Below, piece by piece: positions 9,343 through 18,799 of a DNA stretch of 64,000 bases. How positions within the stretch are numbered: position 1 is the stretch's first letter; every line of letters begins with the position of its first letter. Source of the stretch: Shewanella ulleungensis (lineage in GTDB: Bacteria > Pseudomonadota > Gammaproteobacteria > Enterobacterales > Shewanellaceae). The notes under the pieces were generated by a model. That model was not told where the DNA came from. It did not search any database and saw nothing but the letters and a program-made list of their open reading frames with translations. The stretch covers positions 124,001-188,000 of the forward strand of contig NZ_BMQW01000006.1 in assembly GCF_014648315.1 (NCBI RefSeq). Reading direction: 5' to 3'. A program made the translations under genes and the position numbers.

Positions 9343-9534
9343 TTTAGCGAAGACTAATTTTGCGCTTGAATACGCCAATAAATAGCCATTTGTGGCATAA
9401 AAGTAGTGATATTTATCCAGTTGAGAAAAAATCACTACAAAGCAGGTGTTTTTAATACATTAACCCTAGCAAAGCATCACTAAACTAGGGTAGATTGATT
9501 GTTCAAACTGGATAATAGGAGTCGAGCGTTAATT

Positions 9535-10551
9535 ATGTCTCAGGAATTTAATGTAGTCGTTTTAGGTGCATCGGGCGCAGTGGGTCAAACTATGATTGAG
9601 ATCCTCGAGCAGCGTAATTTTCCGGTTGCTAAGTTGTTTCCGTTAGCGAGCAGTCGCAGTGCTGGCGAAACGGTCAGTTTTCACGGTAAACAAGTTGAAA
9701 TTCTTGACGTAGAAACGTTTGATTGGAGCCAAGCTCAAATTGGTTTCTTTTCAGCTGGTGGTGACGTATCTGCTAAATGGGCACCAATTGCGGGCGAAGC
9801 AGGTTGTGTTGTTATTGATAACACCTCACATTTTCGTTATGACATCGACGTGCCATTAGTGATACCAGAAGTGAACCCAGAAGCCATTGCTGATTTCCGT
9901 AATCGCAATATTATTGCTAATCCAAACTGTTCAACTATTCAAATGCTTGTCGCACTAAAGCCAATTTATGATGCGTTTGGCATTTCACGCATTAACGTGG
10001 CTACGTATCAGTCTGTGTCTGGTACAGGTAAAAAAGCGATTGAAGAATTAGCAGGTCAATGCGCTAAGCTACTTCAAGGTTTACCCGCTGAGCCGTCTGT
10101 TTACCCTAAACAAATAGCGTTTAACGTGTTGCCACAAATCGACATGTTTATGGAAAACGGCTACACCAAAGAAGAAATGAAAATGGTGTGGGAAACACAG
10201 AAGATTTTTGGTGACGACGAAATCGTGGTTAACCCAACTGCTGTGCGTGTACCTGTGTTTTATGGTCACTCTGAAGCAATCCATATTGAAACACGTCAAC
10301 CTGTTGATGCTGAAGAAGTTAAAGCTGTTCTTCGCGATGCACCTGGCGTGGAATTATTTGAGAGCGACAACGAGTACCCAACAGCGGTTACTGAAGCTGC
10401 CGGTAATGATCCTGTGTATGTTGGGCGTATCCGTAAAGATATTTCTCACTCGCATGGTATAAATTTATGGGTTACTGCCGATAACATTCGTAAGGGTGCG
10501 GCATTAAACAGTGTACAAATCGCTGAAATTTTGATTAGAGATTACTATTAA
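9535..10551 (+). CDS. asd: Aspartate-semialdehyde dehydrogenase
   Basis: Reduces aspartyl phosphate to aspartate semialdehyde, the branch point for lysine/diaminopimelate, threonine and methionine. From this ATG the protein is 338 residues, with NADP-binding VVLGASGAVGQTM at the N-terminus and the catalytic Cys132 in NPNCSTIQ. AGGAG lies 13 bp upstream; an in-frame TTG at 9499 is less likely. The position next to pdxB corresponds to E. coli usg, a diverged paralogue, but the intact NCST motif argues for a working enzyme. A terminator follows. Confidence 0.93.
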   Translation: MSQEFNVVVLGASGAVGQTMIEILEQRNFPVAKLFPLASSRSAGETVSFHGKQVEILDVETFDWSQAQIGFFSAGGDVSAKWAPIAGEAGCVVIDNTSHFRYDIDVPLVIPEVNPEAIADFRNRNIIANPNCSTIQMLVALKPIYDAFGISRINVATYQSVSGTGKKAIEELAGQCAKLLQGLPAEPSVYPKQIAFNVLPQIDMFMENGYTKEEMKMVWETQKIFGDDEIVVNPTAVRVPVFYGHSEAIHIETRQPVDAEEVKAVLRDAPGVELFESDNEYPTAVTEAAGNDPVYVGRIRKDISHSHGINLWVTADNIRKGAALNSVQIAEILIRDYY

Positions 10552-10599
10552 TTGAGCTTTGCTCAACGCTAATCTATTAATCATTAAGTGATTTAGTTT

Positions 10600-10628
10600 A
10601 AAAAGCCTGCAGCTAGCAGGCTTTTTTC
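10600..10628 (+). terminator. Rho-independent terminator of asd
   Basis: AAAAGCCTGC AGCTA GCAGGCTTTTTT: seven-base GC-rich stem core, short loop and a T run, about 50 bp after asd. Confidence 0.9.
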
Positions 10629-10840
10629 GTTTTACTTGCGCCAGTAGTAGCAGGGGTGGCAGATCTAGTTTATAGTCGTAAACGTATCATTTTTAACATC
10701 TATACTGCTTTTTTAAGTGCAAAAGTTAGCGCCAAACCGATGTGATTTGATATAGTAATGACAATAAATACTAATGATAAAAATTGCCTACAGCCTGTTG
10801 CCAAGACGGTAACTCAATAGCGCTTAAAGGGAAGGATTGG

Positions 10841-13800
10841 ATGACTTTGCGTACTTCTTATATTTTGGGGTTAATTGCCTGTGCGACCCTTGGCTTAACC
10901 AGTTTACAGCTTATTGATTCTGCTCAGGCTGAAACACTGAAAATAACCGGTCCTAACGGCGAGGTTAAACAGCAAGTTAAGCGTCAATACGGTCCTACTA
11001 CCGCTAGAGACACTTTCTGGAGTATTGCCCAAAAAGTACGCCCTAATGACCGCGTAAGTGTTTATCAGGTCATGGCCGCATTGTTTGACGCCAATCCACA
11101 TGCCTTTAGTGGTAATAATTACAATACCTTAGAACGTGGGATGATTTTATTAATTCCGTCTGCTGATGTCATGGCCGCCATTCCTGATAATGTTGCTCGC
11201 CGCCGTGCAGAACAAGACGATCGCAATATAACTCGTCAAACGCCACAACCTCGTATAACCCCAAAACCTGTTATTAACAAACCGTCACCCATTGTTGAAG
11301 TGGTTAAAAAAACAAATGCAGATAAACCGCTGCAAATAGCACAACAAACGCCAGCCGTTGAAGTACAAACTCAAGCATTAAAGCAAGCCAATGCCACAGA
11401 AGTAAAAGATCTTAATTCCGTACTCGATAAAGCCAATGCCAAAGCATTAATGTTGACCGATGAGCTTGCTCGCGCTCAAGATGATTTGATGGTGAGTAAC
11501 AATGATAATCAAGTGCTGAAGAATAAAATTGGCCAGATGTCGTTAAACATTTCGTCGCTTGAAGAAGATTTACAACTGTTAAACGAAAAACATGACAAAC
11601 TTACCATCGAATACGAAAAACTGTTGCAGCAAGCAGGTAATGCTGAACCTGTAGTTGAAGAGCCTGCAGATTTCTGGCGCAGCTTGATGGACAACACCTT
11701 GATGCTGATAGTAGCCGCATCGGTACCCTTACTGTTGTTATTTGCTTTAATTTTTTGGTTATTGACTCGTCGTAAAAATAATAATCAAACTGCTGCAGAA
11801 GACACTCCACAAACCGAAACGGTTGCTAAGCAACCTCCTGCTCCAGCGGTCGATGAAGACGATCATGCTGATGATATGGTGATTCACCTCGACTCAGATG
11901 ATGATGAATCAATTGATGATTTATTAGATTTAGATAGCGTTGATTTACAGCCTGAAGTGTCACTGGCCAATGACGGTGAAATGGACATGGCATCAGACAT
12001 GTTTATTGGTGAAGACGCGGAAGCAGAAGATGACGAAGGCTCTTCTCTAGATGATCTTTGGGCAGAGGCGATGGAAGATCAAGATTCTGAACTTGAACCT
12101 CTTCAAGATGATGACGATCTCGACAGTTTATTAGCCGGGTTAGATGATGCACCAGCAGCAACTATCACAGCAGCTGCACCTGAAGATGATTTAGACAGCT
12201 TACTAGCCGATTTTGATGGCGATAGCACCGATAACGACCAACTTGATGCCTCGGCAGAAAATGATATCGATTCGCTACTCGCTGAATTTGATATGCCCGC
12301 AGAGTCAAAGCCTGAAACCGTCGAACCTGAAGAAACCGTATCAAATGACGATGATATCGATTCGCTACTCGCTGAATTTGATATGCCCGCAGAGTCAAAG
12401 CCTGAAACCGTCGAGCCAGAAGAGGCAGTATCAAATGACGATGATATCGATTCGCTATTGGCTGAATTTGATATGCCTGCAGAGTCAAAGCCTGAAACCG
12501 TCGAGCCAGAAGAGCCCGTATCAAATGACGATGACATCGATTCGCTATTGGCCGAGTTTGACATGCCAGCAGAATCAGAAGCTGAGATAACAGAGCCTGA
12601 AAAGGAAGAACCAAAAGCAGAAGAAACGGTATCAAATGACGATGACATCGATTCGCTATTGGCCGAGTTTGATATGCCTGCAGAATCAGAATCAGAAGCT
12701 GAGATAACAGAGCCTGAAAAGGAAGAACCAAAAGCAGAAGAAACGGTATCAAATGACGATGACATCGATTCGCTATTGGCTGAATTTGATATGCCAGCAG
12801 AATCAGAAGCTGAGATAACAGAGCCTGAAAAGGAAGAACCAAAAGCAGAAGAAACGGTATCAAATGACGATGACATCGATTCGCTATTGGCCGAGTTTGA
12901 CATGCCAGCAGAATCCGAAGCTGAGATAACAGAGCCTGAAAAGGAAGAACCAAAAGCAGAGGAAACGGTATCAAATGACGATGACATCGATTCGCTATTG
13001 GCCGAGTTTGATATGCCTGCAGAATCAGAAGCTGAAGTAGAAACCGATGCAGACCAACCAGAAAACACTCCTGATGAACGCGCTGAAAATGATCAAACAT
13101 CAGCAACGGATGCAGATGAGTTATTAGCTGAGCTTGAGCTAGACAACAATGATGATGAACCGTCAACCGATGAAGACATCGATGCGTTATTAGCTGGTTT
13201 AGCTGTTATGCCAACTGATGATAAAGATGAAGATGCTCCAGTGCAGCCGCTGAACAGTGAAACTGTTAATACAGACGATGATTTGGCTGCATTAATAGCC
13301 GCAGAGCTTCAAGATGAAGACGGTGATGAAGAGACCCAACAAGCTGAATCTGACGATGATATAGATGCTTTATTAGCGAGTTTAAACGAGCCAGTTATTG
13401 AATCCAATGTTGCGGATATTAATCCTGAAACTGATGATACCGATCTGTCAGAAGAGGAAGATTTAGCTGCGCAAATAGCAGCAGAGCTTGAGGATGATTC
13501 AGATGACGGTTCAAATAACGCTTCAAATAACCACAGCGATGAAGTTGACACTGATGACGACATTGATGCGCTGTTAGCCAGCTTAAATGAACCTGTTGTT
13601 GAGCATACCGATAGGCTAACTAGCCTAGATGCTGAGGTTGAGTCTGATACAGACAGCGACGAAGATGACGTTGCAGCACAATTAGCTGCAGAATTAGAAG
13701 ATGATGAACATAATACTGCCGCAGATCTTATCAACAGCAGCGACGATGATATTGATGCGCTATTAGCTAGCTTTGATGAACCAGAAATGGAATCACCGCT

Positions 13801-15097
13801 GGAGCCACTTAGTGAAGAAGAATCACTCGTTGATGCCAATAGCCTAGAGAATGCTCAAGGTATTGCGCCAGAGAAAGAACAAGTCTCTGATGATGTGTTA
13901 CATGAGCCGCAAACGCCAGACGATGATGTTGATGCACTGCTGGCCAGCTTTGAGCAAGACATCGAAGATGAATATGCCACGCCAGTCAATGACCCTGATG
14001 TTCAACTCGATGCCGACAACTCTGAAGATATTGAAGACGAAGATTTATTTAAAGAGCTTGATGAATACTTAAATGATCTCGATTTAAGCAGAGCAGAAAA
14101 CAACGCAGACAATACTGAATCTGACAGTGAGGTTGACGATAGCGACAAAGCATTTTTTGATGCTGAACTTGATGCTATGTTGGCTGACAGTGACAACGAA
14201 GCGGATGTTGAAACTGAGCTTGGTTCAGACAGTGAAAGTAAGAATGATGATGACGGTTTAACGTTTACCCTCGATGACGATTCAGATGATTCAGATGATT
14301 CAGATGATTCAGATGCTGAAAATGATGGTACATCAGAAGATGAACTGAACGCACGTCTTGCAACAATGGGCGATGATGATGTGTCTATTGATGCATTCAG
14401 CACAAACGAAGATGCACCCAGCACAAGTGAGCCGGTAGCAGAAGAGAAAACTCGAGGCTCAACAAAAGCGAACAAAGATTCTAGCTTTTTCAATGATTTA
14501 AAAGCTAATAAGCCAAAGCCCGCCATGCTCGATTGGGAAAGTGACTTGCTTAAAGCGGCTGAAACCGCAGTGGATGAGCAAGATGACGAACCTAATGTGA
14601 GTGATGATGACTTACTAGCGGCATTTTCACAGTCATTAAACGATGACGACAGTGACGATTACACCTCAGAAGATGACTATATTTTGAGCGACGATAATTT
14701 AACTGTAGATGAAGCTTTGGCTGCACTTGATGAAAAAGAGCGCAGTAGAAACCCTCAGTTTAGTGTCAGTGATGACGACCTAATGAGTTTTGAGCGCGAG
14801 AATGGTTATATCGATATCGATAAACTATTAAACGATGCTGACGAAGATGACGATAAAACCGATCAATATAAAGACGTTGATGTTGATATGGGGGAAGTGA
14901 ATTCGTTAATTGGCAATGCCGATATGATTGATGTTGATGACGAAGAAAACTCTGTTAATGCAAAATTAGACTTAGCAAGGGCGTATATCGAAATTGAAGA
15001 TCAAGACAGCGCCAAAGCATTGTTGAAAGAAGTTCAAATTGACGGTAACGATCGCCAACAAGCAGAAGCGGCAAACTTACTCAAAGGTTTTCGTTAG
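10841..15097 (+). CDS. fimV: FimV/HubP-type polar landmark protein with long acidic repeat region
   Basis: Members anchor chemotaxis arrays, flagellar factors and type IV pilus function at the cell pole (FimV in Pseudomonas, HubP in Vibrio and Shewanella). The start ATG follows GGGAAGG and opens a signal peptide ending near SAQA. A periplasmic LysM-like domain spans about residues 50-110 (DTFWSIAQKV...ERGMILLIPS), a coiled coil about 185-265, and one membrane helix about 285-308. A very acidic cytoplasmic region follows, dominated by DDDIDSLLAEFDMP-type repeats. The extreme C-terminus (KLDLARAYIEIEDQDSAKAL) is the conserved FimV TPR-like end. Length is 1418 residues; near-identical internal repeats suggest it varies between strains. 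A terminator follows. Confidence 0.93.
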   Translation: MTLRTSYILGLIACATLGLTSLQLIDSAQAETLKITGPNGEVKQQVKRQYGPTTARDTFWSIAQKVRPNDRVSVYQVMAALFDANPHAFSGNNYNTLERGMILLIPSADVMAAIPDNVARRRAEQDDRNITRQTPQPRITPKPVINKPSPIVEVVKKTNADKPLQIAQQTPAVEVQTQALKQANATEVKDLNSVLDKANAKALMLTDELARAQDDLMVSNNDNQVLKNKIGQMSLNISSLEEDLQLLNEKHDKLTIEYEKLLQQAGNAEPVVEEPADFWRSLMDNTLMLIVAASVPLLLLFALIFWLLTRRKNNNQTAAEDTPQTETVAKQPPAPAVDEDDHADDMVIHLDSDDDESIDDLLDLDSVDLQPEVSLANDGEMDMASDMFIGEDAEAEDDEGSSLDDLWAEAMEDQDSELEPLQDDDDLDSLLAGLDDAPAATITAAAPEDDLDSLLADFDGDSTDNDQLDASAENDIDSLLAEFDMPAESKPETVEPEETVSNDDDIDSLLAEFDMPAESKPETVEPEEAVSNDDDIDSLLAEFDMPAESKPETVEPEEPVSNDDDIDSLLAEFDMPAESEAEITEPEKEEPKAEETVSNDDDIDSLLAEFDMPAESESEAEITEPEKEEPKAEETVSNDDDIDSLLAEFDMPAESEAEITEPEKEEPKAEETVSNDDDIDSLLAEFDMPAESEAEITEPEKEEPKAEETVSNDDDIDSLLAEFDMPAESEAEVETDADQPENTPDERAENDQTSATDADELLAELELDNNDDEPSTDEDIDALLAGLAVMPTDDKDEDAPVQPLNSETVNTDDDLAALIAAELQDEDGDEETQQAESDDDIDALLASLNEPVIESNVADINPETDDTDLSEEEDLAAQIAAELEDDSDDGSNNASNNHSDEVDTDDDIDALLASLNEPVVEHTDRLTSLDAEVESDTDSDEDDVAAQLAAELEDDEHNTAADLINSSDDDIDALLASFDEPEMESPLEPLSEEESLVDANSLENAQGIAPEKEQVSDDVLHEPQTPDDDVDALLASFEQDIEDEYATPVNDPDVQLDADNSEDIEDEDLFKELDEYLNDLDLSRAENNADNTESDSEVDDSDKAFFDAELDAMLADSDNEADVETELGSDSESKNDDDGLTFTLDDDSDDSDDSDDSDAENDGTSEDELNARLATMGDDDVSIDAFSTNEDAPSTSEPVAEEKTRGSTKANKDSSFFNDLKANKPKPAMLDWESDLLKAAETAVDEQDDEPNVSDDDLLAAFSQSLNDDDSDDYTSEDDYILSDDNLTVDEALAALDEKERSRNPQFSVSDDDLMSFERENGYIDIDKLLNDADEDDDKTDQYKDVDVDMGEVNSLIGNADMIDVDDEENSVNAKLDLARAYIEIEDQDSAKALLKEVQIDGNDRQQAEAANLLKGFR
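12256..13035 (+). repeat. Eight in-frame tandem repeats inside fimV
   Basis: Eight copies of a 29-39-residue unit, core DDDIDSLLAEFDMPAES followed by a variable Glu/Pro-rich linker. The first three share KPETVEPEE; the next four share EAEITEPEKEEPKAEET. DNA identity between neighbouring units is very high, which indicates recent expansion by slippage or recombination. More diverged DDDIDALLASLNEP units continue to about 13960. Confidence 0.9.
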
Positions 15098-15126
15098 CCA
15101 CTAAAGTGTAGAGGTTCAATTGATTA

Positions 15127-15156
15127 AACGGCGCAGTTATCTGCGCCGTTTTTTTT
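15127..15156 (+). terminator. Rho-independent terminator of fimV
   Basis: AACGGCGCAG TTAT CTGCGCCGTT followed by a run of T, 30 bp after fimV. Confidence 0.92.
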
Positions 15157-15194
15157 GTTCCGAAAAAAGGAGCTTATGCCAACCCGAGTGCTTG

Positions 15195-17712
15195 TAACAG
15201 GGATCCAGGTGTTGGTCTACCCGCACGTCATCCCTGAGATCTGTTATCAGGGATCCAGGTGTTTTTTTTGACTTTTCTTGAGTATTTAAAGACAACACCT
15301 GGATTCCGGCTCAACAGCATTGCCGGAACGACGTGGTAGTGGGCACCATCTGAATATGAATGAACAAACGATGGCGTCGTGGGCGCAATAGTTGAATTAC
15401 TGGATGACGTCGTGGCTATTTTTAGGTCCAACGCTTTTCATCCTCGAATATGTTAATCGGGGACCCAGGTGTTACTCCACCCGCCCGTCATCCCTGGGAT
15501 CTGTTATCGGGTAGCCAGGTGTTGCTCTACCCGCACTTCATCCCTGAGATCTGTTATCAGGGATCCAGGTGTTGTTTTTGACTTTTCTTGAGTATTTAAA
15601 GACAACACCTGGATTCCGGCTCAACAGCATTGCCGGAACGACGTGGTAGTGGGCACCATCTGAATATGAATGAACAAACGATGGCGACGTGGGCGCAATA
15701 GTTGAATTACTGGATGACGTCGTGGCTATTTTTAGGTCCAACGCTTTTCATCCTCGAATATGTTAATCGGGGACCCAGGTGTTACTCCACCCGCCCGTCA
15801 TCCCTGAGATCTGTTATCAGGGACCCAGGTGTTGCTCCACCCGCCCGTCATCCCTGAGATCTGTTATCGGGTAGCCTGGTGTTGCTCTACCCGCACGTCA
15901 TCCCTGAGATCTGTTATCGGGTAGCCAGGTGTTACTCCACCCGCCCGTCATCCCTGAGATCTGTTATCAGGGATCCAGGTGTTGTTTTTGACTTTTCTTG
16001 AGTTTTTAAAGACAACACCTGGATTCCGGCTCAACAGCATTGCCGGAACGACGTGGTAGTGGGCACCCTCTGAATACGAATAAGCAAACGATGGAGTCGT
16101 GGGCACCATCTGAATAAGAATGAACAAACGACGGAGTAGTGGGCGCTATCTGAATACGAATGAGCAAATGACGGAGTCGTGAGCGCAATAGTTGAATTAC
16201 TGGATGACGTCGTGGCTATTTTGGGTTCAACGTTTGTCATCCTCGAATATGTTAATCGGGTAGCCAGGTGTTGGTCTACCCGCACGTCATCCCTGAGATC
16301 TGTTATCAGGGATCCAGGTGTTGTTTTTGACTTTTCTTGAGTATTTAAAGACAACACCTGGATTCCGGCTCAACAGCATTGCCGGAACGACGTAGTAGTG
16401 GGCACCATATGAATGAACAAACGATGGAGTCGTGGGCGCCATTTTAATATTAATGAGTAAACGACGAAGTCGTGGTTGTTTTTAAGTTCAACGCTTGTCA
16501 TCAATGAAGTCTGTTATCGGGTAGCCAGGTGTCGCTCCACCCGCCCGTCATCCCTGAGATCTGTTATCAGGGATCCAGGTGTTGTTTTTGACTTTTCTTG
16601 AGTTTTTAAAGCCAACACCTGGATTCCGGCTCAACAGCATTGCCGGAACGACGTGGTAGTGGGCACCCTCTGAATATGAATGAGTAAACGATGGAGTCGT
16701 GGGCGCTATCTGAATACTAACGTGAAAGCAGCGCAATAGTTGAATTACTGGACGAAGTCGTGGTTGTTTTTAAGTTCAACGCCCGTCATCAATGAAGTCT
16801 GTTATCGGGTAGCCAGGTGTTGCTCCACTCGCTCGTCATCCCTGAGATCTGTTATCAGGGATCCAGGTGTTGTATTTGACTTTTCTTGAGTATTTAAAGA
16901 CAACACCTGGATTCCGGCTAAACAGCATTGCCGGAACGACGTAGTAGTGGGCACCATCTGAATGAGTAAACGACGTGGTAGTAGGCACCATCTGAATATG
17001 AATGAGTAAACGATGGAGTCGTGGACGTCATTTGAATGCTAATGAGTAATTGATGTCGCCTGGCTCCACCCGCCCGTCATCCCTGAGATCTGTTATCAGG
17101 GATCCAGGTGTTGTTTTTGACTTTTCTTGAGTTTTTAAAGACAACATCTGGATTCCGGCTCAACAGCATTGCCGGAACGACGTAGTAGTGGGCGTCATCT
17201 GAATGAGTTAACGACGTGGTAGTAGGCACCATCTGAATAAGAATGAACAAACGACGGAGTAGTGGACGTCATTTGAATGCTAATGAGTAATTGATGTCGC
17301 CTGGCTCCACCCGCACGTCATCCCTGAGATCTGTTATCAGGGATCCAGGTGTTGTTTTTGACTTTTCTTGAGTTTTTAAAGACAACACCTGGATTCCGGC
17401 TCAACAGCATTGCCGGAACGACGTGGTAGTGGGCACCCTCTGAATACGAATAAGCAAACGATGGAGTAGTGGGCGCTATCTGAATACTAACGTGAAAGCA
17501 GCGCAATAGTTGAATTACTGGATGACGTCGTGGCTATTTTTAGGTCCAACGCTTGTCATCCTCGAATATGTTAATCGGGTAGCCAGGTGTTGGTCTACCC
17601 GCCCGTCATCCCTGAGATCTGTTATCAGGGATCCAGGTGTTGTTTTTGACTTTTCTTGAGTTTTTAAAGCCAACACCTGGATTCCGGCTCAACAGCATTG
17701 CCGGAACGACGT
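15195..17712 (+). repeat. Cluster 2 of ~108-bp composite hairpin repeats (9 full copies plus solitary halves)
   Basis: Full copies start near 15227, 15536, 15947, 16286, 16547, 16835, 17076, 17317 and 17605; start-to-start distances are 241-411 bp. Each is hairpin GTCATCCCTGAGA...TCAGGGATCCAGG, a ~28-bp T-rich spacer (TTTTTGACTTTTCTTGAG), then hairpin CACCTGGATTCCGGC...GCCGGAACGAC. Solitary first hairpins occur near 15195, 15486, 15797, 15857 and 15895. Between copies lie repeated TGAATATGAATGA..AAACGA segments ending GTCGTGGGCGC, the reverse complement of the linker motif in cluster 1. The whole cluster is inverted relative to cluster 1. I see no credible gene from 15098 to 17980; small frames here repeat with the elements. 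Confidence 0.92.
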
Positions 17713-17980
17713 AGTAGTGGGCACCATATGAATATGAATGAGTAAACGACAGAGTAGTGGCTATTTTTAGGTCCAACGCTTTTCATCCCTTACCTAAATG
17801 CCTATCAATTCTTGCTGAAATCGAGAATATTCAGGTTGATTGGGGATAAGTTTGAAAGCAGGGCGCTCTTGTGTCATTTACTCATCTATTCATTAGAGTC
17901 AGTAAGAGTGCCTATATCCAATTACATAATGTCTCAAATTGGTATAAACTTCGCGCCATTAATTAGTAGAGGAAATTGCT

Positions 17981-18766
17981 ATGCGGGTTGCGTTAGGTAT
18001 TGAATATGATGGAAGTGGTTTTTTCGGTTGGCAACGCCAGGCCGATGTCGATTCAGTGCAAGCCCAGCTTGAAAAAGCATTAACTTATGTGGCAAATGAA
18101 CCCATAGAGGTTTTTTGTGCTGGTCGTACAGATTCCGGAGTGCATGGCACTGGTCAAGTGGTGCATTTTGAAACCACAGCAGAGCGGCCATTAACGGCTT
18201 GGACATTAGGCATTAACGCCAATTTACCAGACAGCATTGCTGTACGCTGGGCAAAAGAAGTCGACGACACTTTTCATGCACGTTTTAGCGCTACCGCACG
18301 TCGATATCGTTATGTGATTTACAATCATCAATTACGCCCGGGGATTTTACGCTCTGGTGTGAGCCATTATCACGGTGATATTGACGAAACATTAATGCAT
18401 CAAGCAGCCCAATTACTGTTAGGTGAACACGACTTTACTAGTTTTCGTGCGGTGCAATGTCAGTCAAACACTCCGTTTCGTAATGTACACAAAGTCAATG
18501 TCACGCGCCAAGGCATGTATGTGATGGTTGATATTCAAGCCAATGCATTTTTACATCACATGGTGCGCAATATTGTCGGCTCGTTACTGGAGATTGGCTT
18601 AGGCAATCAGCCGATCAGCTGGATAAGCGAGTTACTGGCATTAAAAGATCGCAATCAAGCCGCGGCAACAGCAAAACCTAATGGTTTGTATTTAGTTGAT
18701 GTGACGTATCCAGAGCAATACCAAATCCCCAAACTGGCTCTTGGGCCATTGTTTATGTTGGATTAA
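17981..18766 (+). CDS. truA: tRNA pseudouridine(38-40) synthase
   Basis: Isomerises U38, U39 and U40 in the anticodon arm of many tRNAs. The protein is 261 residues and begins [20 protein letters not shown]. The catalytic Asp51 is in the signature GRTDSGVH, and the C-terminal half has [23 protein letters not shown] ribosome-binding site lies just upstream. It opens the truA-folC-dedD-cvpA-purF block, as in other gammaproteobacteria. The hairpin cluster ends ~270 bp upstream, so the promoter must lie in that short gap or within the repeats. Confidence 0.96.
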   Translation: MRVALGIEYDGSGFFGWQRQADVDSVQAQLEKALTYVANEPIEVFCAGRTDSGVHGTGQVVHFETTAERPLTAWTLGINANLPDSIAVRWAKEVDDTFHARFSATARRYRYVIYNHQLRPGILRSGVSHYHGDIDETLMHQAAQLLLGEHDFTSFRAVQCQSNTPFRNVHKVNVTRQGMYVMVDIQANAFLHHMVRNIVGSLLEIGLGNQPISWISELLALKDRNQAAATAKPNGLYLVDVTYPEQYQIPKLALGPLFMLD

Positions 18767-18799
18767 ATTTAGCGTCAGTCAAAGAAAGTGAGATTTTAT

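Noticed and set aside
12103..13166. Two long antisense frames (321 and 333 codons) opposite the fimV repeats
   Set aside because: They are Ser-rich or Leu/Gln-rich mirror images of the acidic repeat codons, lack ribosome-binding sites and exist only because the repeats keep the frames open.
15228..17506. Several repeated 60-108-codon minus-strand frames within cluster 2
   Set aside because: Each is the same translation of the hairpin element and its linker; they recur with every copy and have no independent coding signal.
15195..17712. CRISPR array
   Set aside because: Units are palindromic and ~108 bp, spacing is irregular (241-411 bp), the intervening DNA is itself repeated rather than unique, and no cas genes are nearby.
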